The notes: generated from the sequence alone by a model not told the origin. Numbered from the stretch's first letter, positions 8,149-15,352 are shown. The stretch is DNA of 39,609 nt from Candidatus Omnitrophus sp. (GCA_020719005.1 DYQZ01000005.1:1-39609), one strand, 5' to 3'. A program made the numbers and translations.

Positions 8149-9242
8149 AAACTCTCCTTAAGCGCCTTCAGAAATTTCTTATTCTCCGCCGGTGTCCCGA
8201 TCGTCACACGGATATAGTTCGACAAACCCCATGCGCTCATATCGCGGACAATGATACCTTTTTTAATAAGTGCCGGCGACAACGCACGGCTGTCGATCAA
8301 TGTGCGCACCTGAATGAAATTCGTGCAGCCCTTACTGAAAGACACGCCTTTAGCGGCCAGCATCTCTAATTCTTTACACAACAGGTCGCGCTCACGACCA
8401 AGTTGTTTAAGGATCTTTTGATAATAAGCACTATCCTTAAGCGCAGCCACGGCCGCGGCCTGTGCGAGGGAGGTAACATTGAACGGTTCACGCGCGCGGT
8501 TCATAAGATCCGCCACTTCGAGGGACGCCGCACCATACCCCACACGCAGCCCCGCCAAACCATAGATCTTTGAGAATGTCCGTGCCACGACGACATTCCT
8601 GCCCGCACGAAGCAAGGCCAATGTGTCAGGATAATCTTTTTCTTTAGCCGCAAATTCAAAATACGCTTCATCAAAGAAAACAATAACGCTCTCTGGCAGA
8701 TCCTTCATGAACACCGCGACCTCATCCTTGGTCGGATACTGTCCTGATGGATTATCGGGGTTGCCGATAAAAACGATCTTGGTCCTCGGTGTCACCGCTT
8801 TCTTCATGGCAACAAGGTCATAACGCAGACCATTGAGTGGTATCTGCACCAGTTTAGCGCCTGCCAGCGTCGATGCTAAAGAGTAAACAAGAAATGACGG
8901 CTTGGCCATCACGACCTCATCGCCTTCGTTGATAAAAGCGCGCAGAGCCAGCACAATGACCTCATCCGACCCGCAGCCGAACACAAGTTGATCCGCCCCT
9001 ACCTTAAGGCGCTTGGCCACTTCCTGACGCAGCTCAAAACAAGCCCCGTCGGGATAACGATTCAAGGTCTTGGCACAAGCGCTAATGGCCTTGAGCACCT
9101 TCGGAGATGGCCCGTAAGGATTTTCATTCGACGCCAATTTAATAACATTCTTTAAACCGAACTCGCGCTTCACTTCTTCGATCGGTTTTCCTGGCACATA
9201 AGGCTTGATGCCTGTCACAAATTTATTCGCTAAAGTCTTCAT
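8145..9242 (-). CDS. hisC: Histidinol-phosphate/aromatic aminotransferase
   Basis: This is a 365-residue class I/II PLP aminotransferase of the HisC family. The PLP-binding Lys is in 'RTFSKIYGLAGLRVGYG' (about residue 225). 'LASNENPYGPSPKVL' near the N-terminus, 'GNPDNPSGQ' and 'FDEAYFEF' are typical HisC motifs. No other histidine gene is nearby. It lies between pheA and aroF and overlaps aroF by 4 nt, so transamination of phenylpyruvate and hydroxyphenylpyruvate is a likely role, possibly in addition to histidinol-phosphate. Dual-function HisC enzymes of this kind are known in other bacteria. Substrate range is inferred from context. Confidence 0.9.
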   Translation of the reverse strand: MKTLANKFVTGIKPYVPGKPIEEVKREFGLKNVIKLASNENPYGPSPKVLKAISACAKTLNRYPDGACFELRQEVAKRLKVGADQLVFGCGSDEVIVLALRAFINEGDEVVMAKPSFLVYSLASTLAGAKLVQIPLNGLRYDLVAMKKAVTPRTKIVFIGNPDNPSGQYPTKDEVAVFMKDLPESVIVFFDEAYFEFAAKEKDYPDTLALLRAGRNVVVARTFSKIYGLAGLRVGYGAASLEVADLMNRAREPFNVTSLAQAAAVAALKDSAYYQKILKQLGRERDLLCKELEMLAAKGVSFSKGCTNFIQVRTLIDSRALSPALIKKGIIVRDMSAWGLSNYIRVTIGTPAENKKFLKALKESL

Positions 9243-9259
9243 CTACTCACCTTGTTATC

Positions 9260-10321
9260 TTACGCGGGATATGATCCCAGTATTTTTAAGAATTTGCACA
9301 TCCCCTCGAGCTGTCCGAGGGCTTTCTTTACTTTTACATCATCACGATGGCCTTCAAGATCCACAAAGAAATAATAATCCCAAGCCTTCCTTTTGATCGG
9401 ACGCGACTCAATGCGGGTCATGTTGATCTTGTTCTTCGCGAATGGCGAGAGCATCGCCTGCAATGCCCCGACCTTATCCTTGATCGAGAAAACGATCGAT
9501 GTCTTGTCTCGCCCCGTCGAAGGCGCATCCTGCTTCGCGATCACAAAGAACCGTGTCGCATTATGCGCAATGTCCTGGATATCCGTCTTTAACACCGGCA
9601 ATTTATAGATACGCGCACATTCAGGGGACGTGATCGCCGCCGCATTCTTCTCGTGTGAAGCAATGCACGCCGCATCCGTCGTTGCGCCCACCGCAATCTG
9701 CGCTACTTTTTCAGACGACAAATTCGCCATCAACCAATTGCGGCACTGCGCCAACACCTGCGGATTAGAATACACTTTCTTAATTCTTTCGATCGGGCAC
9801 TTTGAAAGCAGACTGTGCGATATCCTGATGGTGATCTCGGCACACGCCTGAAGATTTGACTCCACCAAACGATCCGCCGTCGGCGTAACAGTCCCCTCAA
9901 CAGAATTCTCGATCGGAACCACCCCATAATCACAATCATGATGCTCCACACGCGTGAACACATCCTCAATACTGCCGCACCCGACATAAACAAGCTGGGA
10001 TCCAAATTTCTTAAGTGCCGCCGTGTGTGAATTCGATCCTTCCGAACCGAGATACGCGATGCGTAGTGGCTTTTCAAGCGACAACGATGAGGACATGACC
10101 TCGCGATAAATAGCTTCAACAGCGCCGCTGGGCATAGGGCCCTTATTCAGCGCCTTGACCCGGTCCAACACCTTGCGTTCCCGTGCGGGCGCATAGATCC
10201 CGGCATTGGTCGCTTTCTTGGCCTTGCCGATCTCCAAAGACACTTGGGCGCGCTCATTTAAGACCGCGACGATCTTTTCATCCAGCAGATCAATTTTCTG
10301 TCGAAGGTGTGTCAGATCCAT
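9260..10321 (-). CDS. pheA: Bifunctional chorismate mutase/prephenate dehydratase (P-protein)
   Basis: An N-terminal AroQ chorismate mutase domain (about residues 1-85, 'LRQKIDLLDEKIVAVLNERAQVSLEIGKAK') is followed by a prephenate dehydratase domain (about 90-270, with 'GVVPIENSVEGTV' and 'HNATRFFVI') and a C-terminal ACT domain. The ACT domain contains the phenylalanine-binding type motif 'MTRIESRPIKRKAWDYYFFVDLEGH'. It converts chorismate to phenylpyruvate and is probably feedback-inhibited by phenylalanine. I place the start at the ATG at 10321, preceded by GGAGAATAAGC, rather than the TTG at 10342. This still leaves the first 32 nt inside scpB. The first dehydratase motif reads 'GSEGSNSHTAA' instead of the usual GPEGTFSHQAA. 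Confidence 0.95.
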   Translation of the reverse strand: MDLTHLRQKIDLLDEKIVAVLNERAQVSLEIGKAKKATNAGIYAPARERKVLDRVKALNKGPMPSGAVEAIYREVMSSSLSLEKPLRIAYLGSEGSNSHTAALKKFGSQLVYVGCGSIEDVFTRVEHHDCDYGVVPIENSVEGTVTPTADRLVESNLQACAEITIRISHSLLSKCPIERIKKVYSNPQVLAQCRNWLMANLSSEKVAQIAVGATTDAACIASHEKNAAAITSPECARIYKLPVLKTDIQDIAHNATRFFVIAKQDAPSTGRDKTSIVFSIKDKVGALQAMLSPFAKNKINMTRIESRPIKRKAWDYYFFVDLEGHRDDVKVKKALGQLEGMCKFLKILGSYPA

Positions 10322-11144
10322 GCTTATTCTCCGTCGTGTCAATATCCGTGTTCATCAAACGGGCCTGCCCGCTTGATTCACCGCTGATCTCTTCTTCCAT
10401 CCGATCAGGATTATGGGTGCACGCCTGTTTCTCAAGTTCATCAATATCCAATCTTGTGCGTGCCTTGGCCAATTCTTCAGCCAGCGCGGCCTCATGTTCT
10501 ACTTCCGGCACCGCCGAGACAGGCTCACCCGCCGCGGTTTCAACAAAACTTTCCTGCACAACAGGCGCATCCGCTGTCACGACCGTTGGAGCCACTTCAT
10601 TAGCCTTGCCAACAAGCGCCGGGAATTCCTCAAGCTTCGGCAGATCCTCCAGTGCACGTAGCCCGAAATATTCCAGGAACTGCTGTGTCGTACCATACAC
10701 ATACGGCCGCCCCGGGACTTCTTTGCGCCCCGCGATCTTAATAAGCCCCTTGTTCAGCAGATGCATCACAACACCGTCGGAGTTCACCCCGCGCAGCACC
10801 TCGACATCGGTGCGCGATACCGGCTGTTTATAGGCAATGATCGCCAGCGCCTCAAGCGCGGGACGTGATAATTTTTCCTTATGGCGCGTCTTATAAAATT
10901 CACGGATATAACCCGCGAATAAAGGATTGGAAAGCATCTGCCATCCGCCCGCGATCTCAATGACCGTAACACCTTTGCTGGCCACTTCATAATCTGTACG
11001 CAGCGCACTGAGCGCCTCTTTGATATCGTGAGCACCAACGCCGACGATCGCATCCTTGAACTGATCGATCGTGACCGGCTTCTCACTGACGAAGAGAAGC
11101 GCCTCAAGCGCACCTTTTAAATGATCAAGCTGTGATTGTTCCAT
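10290..11144 (-). CDS. scpB: SMC-ScpAB complex subunit ScpB
   Basis: ScpB is the winged-helix kleisin partner in the Smc-ScpAB chromosome condensation complex. Residues about 5-170 match the family: 'LKGALEALLFVSEKPVTIDQF', 'SRPALEALAIIAYKQPVSRTDVEVLRGVNSDGVV' and 'GRPYVYGTTQQFLEYFGL'. Beyond about residue 185 the protein has a roughly 100-residue Ala/Glu/Val-rich, low-complexity tail that ScpB does not normally carry. It starts by TAATG overlap with ruvA, and its 3' end overlaps pheA. ScpA is not in this window, and smc is 8 kb away in another unit. Confidence 0.92.
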   Translation of the reverse strand: MEQSQLDHLKGALEALLFVSEKPVTIDQFKDAIVGVGAHDIKEALSALRTDYEVASKGVTVIEIAGGWQMLSNPLFAGYIREFYKTRHKEKLSRPALEALAIIAYKQPVSRTDVEVLRGVNSDGVVMHLLNKGLIKIAGRKEVPGRPYVYGTTQQFLEYFGLRALEDLPKLEEFPALVGKANEVAPTVVTADAPVVQESFVETAAGEPVSAVPEVEHEAALAEELAKARTRLDIDELEKQACTHNPDRMEEEISGESSGQARLMNTDIDTTENKHGSDTPSTEN

Positions 11145-11770
11145 TAGGCCATGACCTTTTGTTTATAGATCTCGTTAAGCAATTCCTCGACCGTCGCAAG
11201 CGTCGGCTGACGTGACAATGCCTTGTCGATCATCTCCTCGGCCTCGGCTTTCTTATACTGCAACTGCACCAAAACCGCCAACGCCTCGTCGCGGAATGGC
11301 ACCGCAGCCGTTGCCTGCGCCTTGAGCGCATGATCCTTGATCAAACCGAACCGGCTGACCTTGCCCTGCAATTTCGCGATAATATCTTTTGCTTTCTGCT
11401 GTCCGATCCCGGGCAGCGTCTTTAAGAAAGCCGCATCCCCCTGATCAATCGCGCGCGCAATATCCGCGATCGAACGGTCCAGCGCCCGGATCGCGGCCTT
11501 TGGCCCGATACCGGAAACAGAAATGAACTGCAAAAAGAAATCCTTCTCAAGCTCATTTAAGAATCCGAACAAATGCGCTGTTCCGCTCGAGGGGTTCATC
11601 TGCAAATAATAATACGTCGATAAAGTCACCAGACCCTCAGCATCGACCATGCCGTCAATGCGCTCCATCACAGAGCACGGGACCATGACCTCATAAAAAA
11701 TGCCGCTGACATTAATGACAACGGCATTTTCTTTCTTCTCAACTATATTTCCTCTGATACGGGCGATCAT
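11144..11770 (-). CDS. ruvA: Holliday junction DNA helicase subunit RuvA
   Basis: RuvA binds Holliday junctions and loads the RuvB motor. The 208-residue protein has an N-terminal OB-like domain starting 'MIARIRGNIVEKKENAVVINVSGIFYEVMVP'. Two helix-hairpin-helix motifs follow ('FISVSGIGPKAAIRAL' and 'LKTLPGIGQQKAKDIIAKLQGK'). The C-terminal three-helix domain contacts RuvB ('AVLVQLQYKKAEAEEMIDKAL'). It overlaps ruvC by 4 nt and scpB by 1 nt. ruvB, often next to ruvA, is absent from the window. Confidence 0.97.
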   Translation of the reverse strand: MIARIRGNIVEKKENAVVINVSGIFYEVMVPCSVMERIDGMVDAEGLVTLSTYYYLQMNPSSGTAHLFGFLNELEKDFFLQFISVSGIGPKAAIRALDRSIADIARAIDQGDAAFLKTLPGIGQQKAKDIIAKLQGKVSRFGLIKDHALKAQATAAVPFRDEALAVLVQLQYKKAEAEEMIDKALSRQPTLATVEELLNEIYKQKVMA

Positions 11771-12255
11771 ATCTGTATCCCTCGCGACATCGACGCGTAT
11801 CCCAGCGCCAATGCCAACGCATCAGACGCATCTAAGGTCAATTTATCCGCATCCACCTTAAGCACTTGTGCCACCACCCGGCATGTCTGTTCTTTGCTGG
11901 CATTGCCGTTGCCAACGACCGCCTTGCGGATCCGCTTAGGGCTTTCCTCAACGAGCAAAAGGCCCTGCTCGGCGCACACCAGACAAATAACACCGCGCGC
12001 ATGCCCCATAATGGAGGAGGTGACCGGATGCTTCACATGGCTGTATAACTTCTCAAGCACCAGCACATCTGGCTTATGCCGAACGACCAACCCGGTCAAA
12101 TGCGTATGTATTTTTAAGAGCTTTTCGGGTAGCGCGCCCGTCTGTTTCGGCTCAATGATCCCGGCCTCAACAGGCTTCACACGCCCGTCTTTATCAACTG
12201 TCACGACACCATACCCCGTAGCCTTAAGCCCGGGATCAATGCCCATTATCTTCAT
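11767..12255 (-). CDS. ruvC: Crossover junction endodeoxyribonuclease RuvC
   Basis: RuvC resolves Holliday junctions by paired incisions. The 162-residue protein has the RNase H-like fold motifs: 'MGIDPGLKATGYGVV' (catalytic Asp 7), 'DVLVLEKLYSHVKHP' (catalytic Glu near 70) and C-terminal 'LDASDALALALGYA' (catalytic Asp pair). It overlaps the yebC stop as TAATG and ruvA by 4 nt, giving the widespread yebC-ruvC-ruvA order. The four acidic residues appear intact. Confidence 0.96.
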   Translation of the reverse strand: MKIMGIDPGLKATGYGVVTVDKDGRVKPVEAGIIEPKQTGALPEKLLKIHTHLTGLVVRHKPDVLVLEKLYSHVKHPVTSSIMGHARGVICLVCAEQGLLLVEESPKRIRKAVVGNGNASKEQTCRVVAQVLKVDADKLTLDASDALALALGYASMSRGIQI

Positions 12256-13004
12256 TATTCTGCAATAGCTGCCATATCTTCGTCGGAAATATCGAAGTTG
12301 GCATACACATTTTGAACGTCTTCCAGATCTTCCAGCGTTTCAATGAGTGCAAGAACACTCTTGGCTTCCTGACCCGCGACCTTGATCGTGGACGTCGGGA
12401 TCATCGTGACTTCCGCTGACTTCATCGGGATCTTTTTCGCTTCAACCGCAAGACGCACTTTTTCAAATACCGCGACTTCGGTCGTGATCTCATACGCATC
12501 ACCCTCAGTCGTCATATCCTCAGCCCCAGCCTCAAGAACAATGTCCATGAGATCGCTCTCGCCGATCGCCTTGGTCTCGACCACGATAAGCCCTTTTTTA
12601 TTGAACAAAAAAGCCACCGAACCCGGGGACGCTAAACTGCTGCTCTTACGGGTAAGCGCACTGCGTACTTCAGCGGTCGTGCGGTTCTTGTTATCTGTTA
12701 GCCCGTCGATAAAAATAGCCACGCCGCCTGGACCATACGCGTCGAACGTGAATGATTCATAAATAATTCCTTCGCCACCGCCGGTGCCTTTTTTGATAGC
12801 ACTCTCGACGTTAGAACCCGGCATACCGATACCACGCGCACGGGTCATCGCCATACGCAAACGCGGGTTCATATCCGGATCGCCACCGCCTTCTTTCGCC
12901 GCTGTGGTGATCTCTCGCGCCATCTTCGTGAACGAAGCCCCGCGCTTCGAATCCGTGATCGCCTTCTTATGCTTGATTTTTGCCCACTTTGAATGACCTG
13001 ACAT
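12255..13004 (-). CDS. yebC: YebC/PmpR family DNA-binding regulatory protein
   Basis: This 249-residue protein starts with the family hallmark 'MSGHSKWAKIKHKKAITDSKRG'. It continues with 'GGDPDMNPRLRMAMTRARGIGMPGSNVESAIKKGTG' and 'YESFTFDAYGPGGVAIFIDGLTDNKNRTTAEVRSAL', all diagnostic of YebC/TACO1. Family members have been described both as transcription regulators and as factors that relieve ribosome stalling at proline stretches. GGAGG precedes the ATG. It is the first gene after rnpB and heads the yebC-ruvC-ruvA block. No separate promoter was recognised in the 44-nt gap to rnpB. Confidence 0.96.
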   Translation of the reverse strand: MSGHSKWAKIKHKKAITDSKRGASFTKMAREITTAAKEGGGDPDMNPRLRMAMTRARGIGMPGSNVESAIKKGTGGGEGIIYESFTFDAYGPGGVAIFIDGLTDNKNRTTAEVRSALTRKSSSLASPGSVAFLFNKKGLIVVETKAIGESDLMDIVLEAGAEDMTTEGDAYEITTEVAVFEKVRLAVEAKKIPMKSAEVTMIPTSTIKVAGQEAKSVLALIETLEDLEDVQNVYANFDISDEDMAAIAE

Positions 13005-13048
13005 GATCCTGCCTCCGTTAACTGCGTTTGTTTTTTAATCTCTATATC

Positions 13049-13387
13049 AAGCAGACCATAAGCCGAGTTCTGTTCCTCTCCCGAAGGAAAGGCGGACAGC
13101 CATCTGTCTCACTCCACCAGTCGCCCGGCGGACTCTTGCGGCCTACCCGGGAATACGAACGGTACGGATGATACCGTGTCCGAAGACTCTTCCCATATTT
13201 GGCCTTACTCCACGCAGAGAATGCCCGTTTCACCCTCTTCCCCGAAAGGAAAAGTATCGTCACTGTGGCTCTGATCATCCGCGGCTTTAACACCGCGCTC
13301 GCAGCGTTACCTGCGTGCGTTATCCTATGGAGCTCGGACTTTCCCCCCCGATGACAAATTCATCGGCGCGGCTATCCTGGCCTGCTT
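13049..13387 (-). ncRNA. rnpB: RNase P RNA (class A)
   Basis: This is the ribozyme component of RNase P, which matures tRNA 5' ends. On the minus strand the conserved elements appear in order. P1 5' strand AAGCAGGCC (13387-13379) pairs with GGTCTGCTT (13057-13049), with one G-U. Then come a P3 hairpin GATGA-ATTTG-TCATC, GGGGAAAGTCCGAGCTCC, CAGGTAACGCTG, GAGTAAGGCCAAATA, CCCGGGTAGGCCGC and near the 3' end ACAGAACTCGGCTTAT. The length is about 339 nt. The first 68 nt lie inside the rnhA coding sequence. No terminator or independent promoter was recognised, so it may be processed from an rnhA-yebC transcript or start within rnhA. Confidence 0.96.
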
Positions 13388-13781
13388 TTTTTCTAAGAAC
13401 AGACGATGCGAGGCGGTCAGCTTCTGTATTCTCTTCCCGCGGCACCGCTTTGAATTCAACCTTCTTGAAACTTTTTAAAAGTTCGATCGCTTCTTTGTGA
13501 AGCGGGATCATGTTCGGATGCTTGACCTTGTAGGCCCCCTTGATCTGGAAAAACATGAGCTCACTGTCCGTACGGACGCGGATATGCTCGGCGCTAAGTG
13601 TCTTGAGTTCTTTCAACCCGCGGATCAGGGCTGAATATTCCGCTACATTATTCGTCGTATTGCCAATGGCTTCCGCGACCCTACGAACAACTTTTCCGTT
13701 ACAATAGATGATCACACCCACAGAGGCAGGCCCGGGATTCCCGCTGCAGCCTCCATCTGTGAACATCTCATAAATATTCAT
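13320..13781 (-). CDS. rnhA: Ribonuclease HI-type protein
   Basis: The 153-residue protein has RNase HI active-site residues in order: Asp9 ('MFTDGGCSGNPGPAS'), Glu48 ('NNVAEYSAL'), Asp72 ('RVRTDSELM') and Asp122 ('EENTEADRLA'). This supports cleavage of RNA in RNA-DNA hybrids. It resembles the compact RNase HI group often annotated as reverse-transcriptase-like. The core ends near residue 130. The C-terminal tail from about residue 132 ('KAGQDSRADEFVIGGESPSSIG') is encoded by DNA that is also the 5' domain of RNase P RNA. The start overlaps the zinc-ribbon gene stop as TAATG. Confidence 0.93.
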   Translation of the reverse strand: MNIYEMFTDGGCSGNPGPASVGVIIYCNGKVVRRVAEAIGNTTNNVAEYSALIRGLKELKTLSAEHIRVRTDSELMFFQIKGAYKVKHPNMIPLHKEAIELLKSFKKVEFKAVPREENTEADRLASSVLRKKAGQDSRADEFVIGGESPSSIG

Positions 13782-14506
13782 TACAGGTCTTCAGGCAGAT
13801 AAATGAACCGCGCACACATCTCACAACGGACCACATCTTCATACATCTTGATGCGATTTACCGTCTGTTCGGGAACATTCATGAAACACCCGCCGCACGA
13901 CATCCCTGCCACAGGAACAAGCGCGATCCCGCCGCGATTATCGATCACGCGTTCATAGACCGCCAACATATTTTTATCTATACCTTCAGCCGCCTCACGA
14001 CGCTGACCTGCCAGACCGTCCACTTTTTCTTCAAGTGCGCGGATGGCCGCATCTATCTTTTCTTTCTCAGCGAGATACTGCTTTTCTTCGCCCGCGAGGA
14101 ATTCTTTTTCTTTAACAACATCCTGCTGAAGCTTTTCAACCGTTTCCATCGACCGCAGGATCTCATCCTCAAGGATCGATTTATCAGCTTTCAGGTTCTC
14201 GATCTCAAAAAGCTTGATCTGATATTCTTTATTGGTCTTAAGGGTCATAAGCGCCGCATTCGCCTTGACGATATCATCTTCTTTATTCTTCAGATCCCCT
14301 TCAACCTTTTTACGCGCCAACTCAGCCTGCTTGATCGACGTCTCAAGTTCATGGAACTGCTGTTTCTTGGCCTCGTATTTTTCTTTCAGCCCTTCAAGCT
14401 CAGCCGGCTTGTCCTTTAGCCCGCGCTTGTACTCATAAAGCTCTGTATCAAACTTTTGAAGTGCGACGAGCTTCTTGATCAAATCCTTAACATTCTGTCC
14501 AGCCAC
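13781..14506 (-). CDS. C4-type zinc ribbon, coiled-coil protein (DUF164-like)
   Basis: Residues about 10-185 form a long charged coiled coil (for example 'LEGLKEKYEAKKQQFHELETSIKQAELARKKVEGDLKNKEDDIVKAN'). The C-terminus is a zinc ribbon with two Cys pairs, 'CGGC' and 'CEMC' (about residues 205-235). This architecture is typical of the conserved DUF164/zf-RING_7 proteins, widely found next to rnhA-type genes. The start is GTG with AAGGA upstream. It is followed by rnhA and rnpB and preceded by tRNA-Val, suggesting a transcription unit that groups RNA metabolism functions. The biochemical function is not clear from sequence. Confidence 0.88.
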   Translation of the reverse strand: MAGQNVKDLIKKLVALQKFDTELYEYKRGLKDKPAELEGLKEKYEAKKQQFHELETSIKQAELARKKVEGDLKNKEDDIVKANAALMTLKTNKEYQIKLFEIENLKADKSILEDEILRSMETVEKLQQDVVKEKEFLAGEEKQYLAEKEKIDAAIRALEEKVDGLAGQRREAAEGIDKNMLAVYERVIDNRGGIALVPVAGMSCGGCFMNVPEQTVNRIKMYEDVVRCEMCARFIYLPEDL

Positions 14507-14554
14507 GTTTTCCTTCTTTCCGCAGAATAATTTTATACTTCCCTATGAAAAAAC

Positions 14555-14631
14555 TGGTGGACGCAGTAGGGATCGAACCTACGACCTCTGCCATGTGAGG
14601 GCAACGCTCTAACCAACTGAGCTATGCGTCC
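14555..14631 (-). tRNA. tRNA-Val (anticodon CAC)
   Basis: A complete cloverleaf is present. Acceptor GGACGCA pairs with TGCGTCC, the D arm is AGCTCAGTTGGTTAGAGC, and the anticodon stem TTGCC/GGCAG surrounds loop CTCACAT. The T arm is GTAGGTTCGATCCCTAC, with discriminator A followed by an encoded CCA. The CAC anticodon reads GUG valine codons. It lies 48 nt upstream of the zinc-ribbon gene on the same strand, so it is probably processed from a shared transcript. Confidence 0.95.
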
Positions 14632-14640
14632 AAAATCCAC

Positions 14641-14761
14641 GGGACTGTTTCAAAACGCCTATCTGCGGCGTTATTTCCGCGTTCGCTTGTGCGGCGTACT
14701 GATGTACGCCTCCGCGCTCACTTCGAAAATGCCTTGCATCTAGGCATTTTGAATCAGTCCC
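14641..14761. repeat. 121-bp palindromic element between two tRNA genes
   Basis: The ends GGGACTGTTTCAAAACGCCTA (14641-14661) and TAGGCATTTTGAATCAGTCCC (14741-14761) are near-perfect inverted repeats. The centre is a perfect hairpin GGCGTAC-TGAT-GTACGCC (14693-14710). The intermediate arms pair imperfectly, with many G-U compatible positions. No ORF or transposase is present. It resembles a REP- or MITE-like dispersed palindrome inserted between tRNA-Ile2 and tRNA-Val. Only one copy is in this window. Confidence 0.7.
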
Positions 14762-14820
14762 AATATATTTTATAAGAACTTTAAAAAGTCTTAATCTTTC
14801 TTTCCTGGTCGATAAAATAA

Positions 14821-14894
14821 TGGGCCCACCAGGACTCGAACCTGGGACCAAGAGATTATGAGTCTCCTGCTCTAACCGACTGAGCTATAGGCCC
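14821..14894 (-). tRNA. tRNA-Ile2 (CAU anticodon, lysidine-modified type)
   Basis: The acceptor GGGCCTA pairs with TGGGCCC (one G-U), and the anticodon arm GGAGA-CTCATAA-TCTCT carries CAT. The anticodon region 'GAGCAGGAGACTCATAATCTCTTGGTC' closely follows the AUA-decoding tRNA-Ile2, in which C34 is converted to lysidine by TilS. It does not match initiator or elongator tRNA-Met. CCA is not encoded (A is followed by TTATTTT), unlike the neighbouring tRNA-Val, so CCA would be added by nucleotidyltransferase. Confidence 0.88.
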
Positions 14895-14948
14895 AAGATC
14901 TCTATTACTTACTAAAAAGAACAATTCTAACTAGAAAAATGTCTAAAA

Positions 14949-14977
14949 ATCATACCACAGACCCCCTGTTTTTTCAA
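14949..14977 (-). promoter_or_regulatory. Sigma-70 promoter for the tRNA/zinc-ribbon/rnhA unit
   Basis: On the minus strand TTGAAA (14972-14977) and TATGAT (14949-14954) are separated by exactly 17 bp, each 5 of 6 to consensus. The predicted transcript would begin near 14942, about 48 nt before tRNA-Ile2. Confidence 0.7.
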
Positions 14978-15075
14978 TGTGAAAAGTTTTGCGCCTTTAT
15001 AATTATAATATATAGAGACCTAGCTCAAAAGGCCGGAGGCCCAACCTTGGCAATAAGCAATAATTGACGCAAACC

Positions 15076-15202
15076 AAATGTTGCCAGTCTCAGGTATGTT
15101 GACCGCGCGAGTTAAAAAAACGTCTCCCCCTAACCCAAATATGAAAGACGTTTTTTTCTGTCTGAGCGAGGGCAACATGCCTGAGACTATCAGGCAACAT
15201 TT
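15076..15202. repeat. Nested 127-bp palindrome with internal terminator-like hairpin
   Basis: The arm at 15076-15101 (AAATGTTGCC...CAGGTATGTTG) is the inverse of 15173-15202, with one mismatch and a 4-nt insertion (TGAT). Between them AAAAAAACGTCT (15114-15125) pairs with AGACGTTTTTTT (15146-15157). The inner hairpin could act as a bidirectional terminator. The outer arms, with repeated TGTTGCC/TATGTTG words, look like facing insertion-sequence tips or a MITE remnant, but no transposase is present. This element and a short GC-rich hairpin near 15255-15285 are all I see in the 458-bp spacer between tRNA-Ile2 and rpoD, apart from the tRNA promoter and rpoD terminator. Confidence 0.65.
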
Positions 15203-15290
15203 CCGAGTTTTAAAGATGCGCTAACATGAACACCTTGAAGACCGGTATGTTGAGGCGATTCCTCGGCCTGTGGGCCTCGGAATGACGGTT

Positions 15291-15327
15291 AAATAAAAAG
15301 GCCTGCTCGTTTCTTGAGCAGGCCTTT
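15291..15327 (-). terminator. rpoD Rho-independent terminator
   Basis: A perfect 12-bp stem AAAGGCCTGCTC/GAGCAGGCCTTT (15297-15308 with 15316-15327) has a 7-nt loop. On the minus strand it is followed by TTATTTAA. It lies 26 nt after the rpoD stop codon. Confidence 0.92.
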
Positions 15328-15352
15328 CTTGGAACTTTATCATACGCGAAGA

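Noticed and set aside
13042-13293. 83-aa minus-strand ORF
   Set aside because: It lies entirely within the RNase P RNA gene and shows no protein family features.
14609-14851. 80-aa minus-strand ORF spanning the tRNA spacer
   Set aside because: It overlaps both tRNA genes and the palindromic element; there is no RBS.
14821-14894. Assignment as tRNA-Met
   Set aside because: The CAU anticodon alone would suggest Met, but the anticodon arm and flanks match the tRNA-Ile2 (lysidine) pattern much better.
15076-15202. CRISPR-like repeats
   Set aside because: There are only two arms, in inverted orientation, with no regular spacers and no cas genes.
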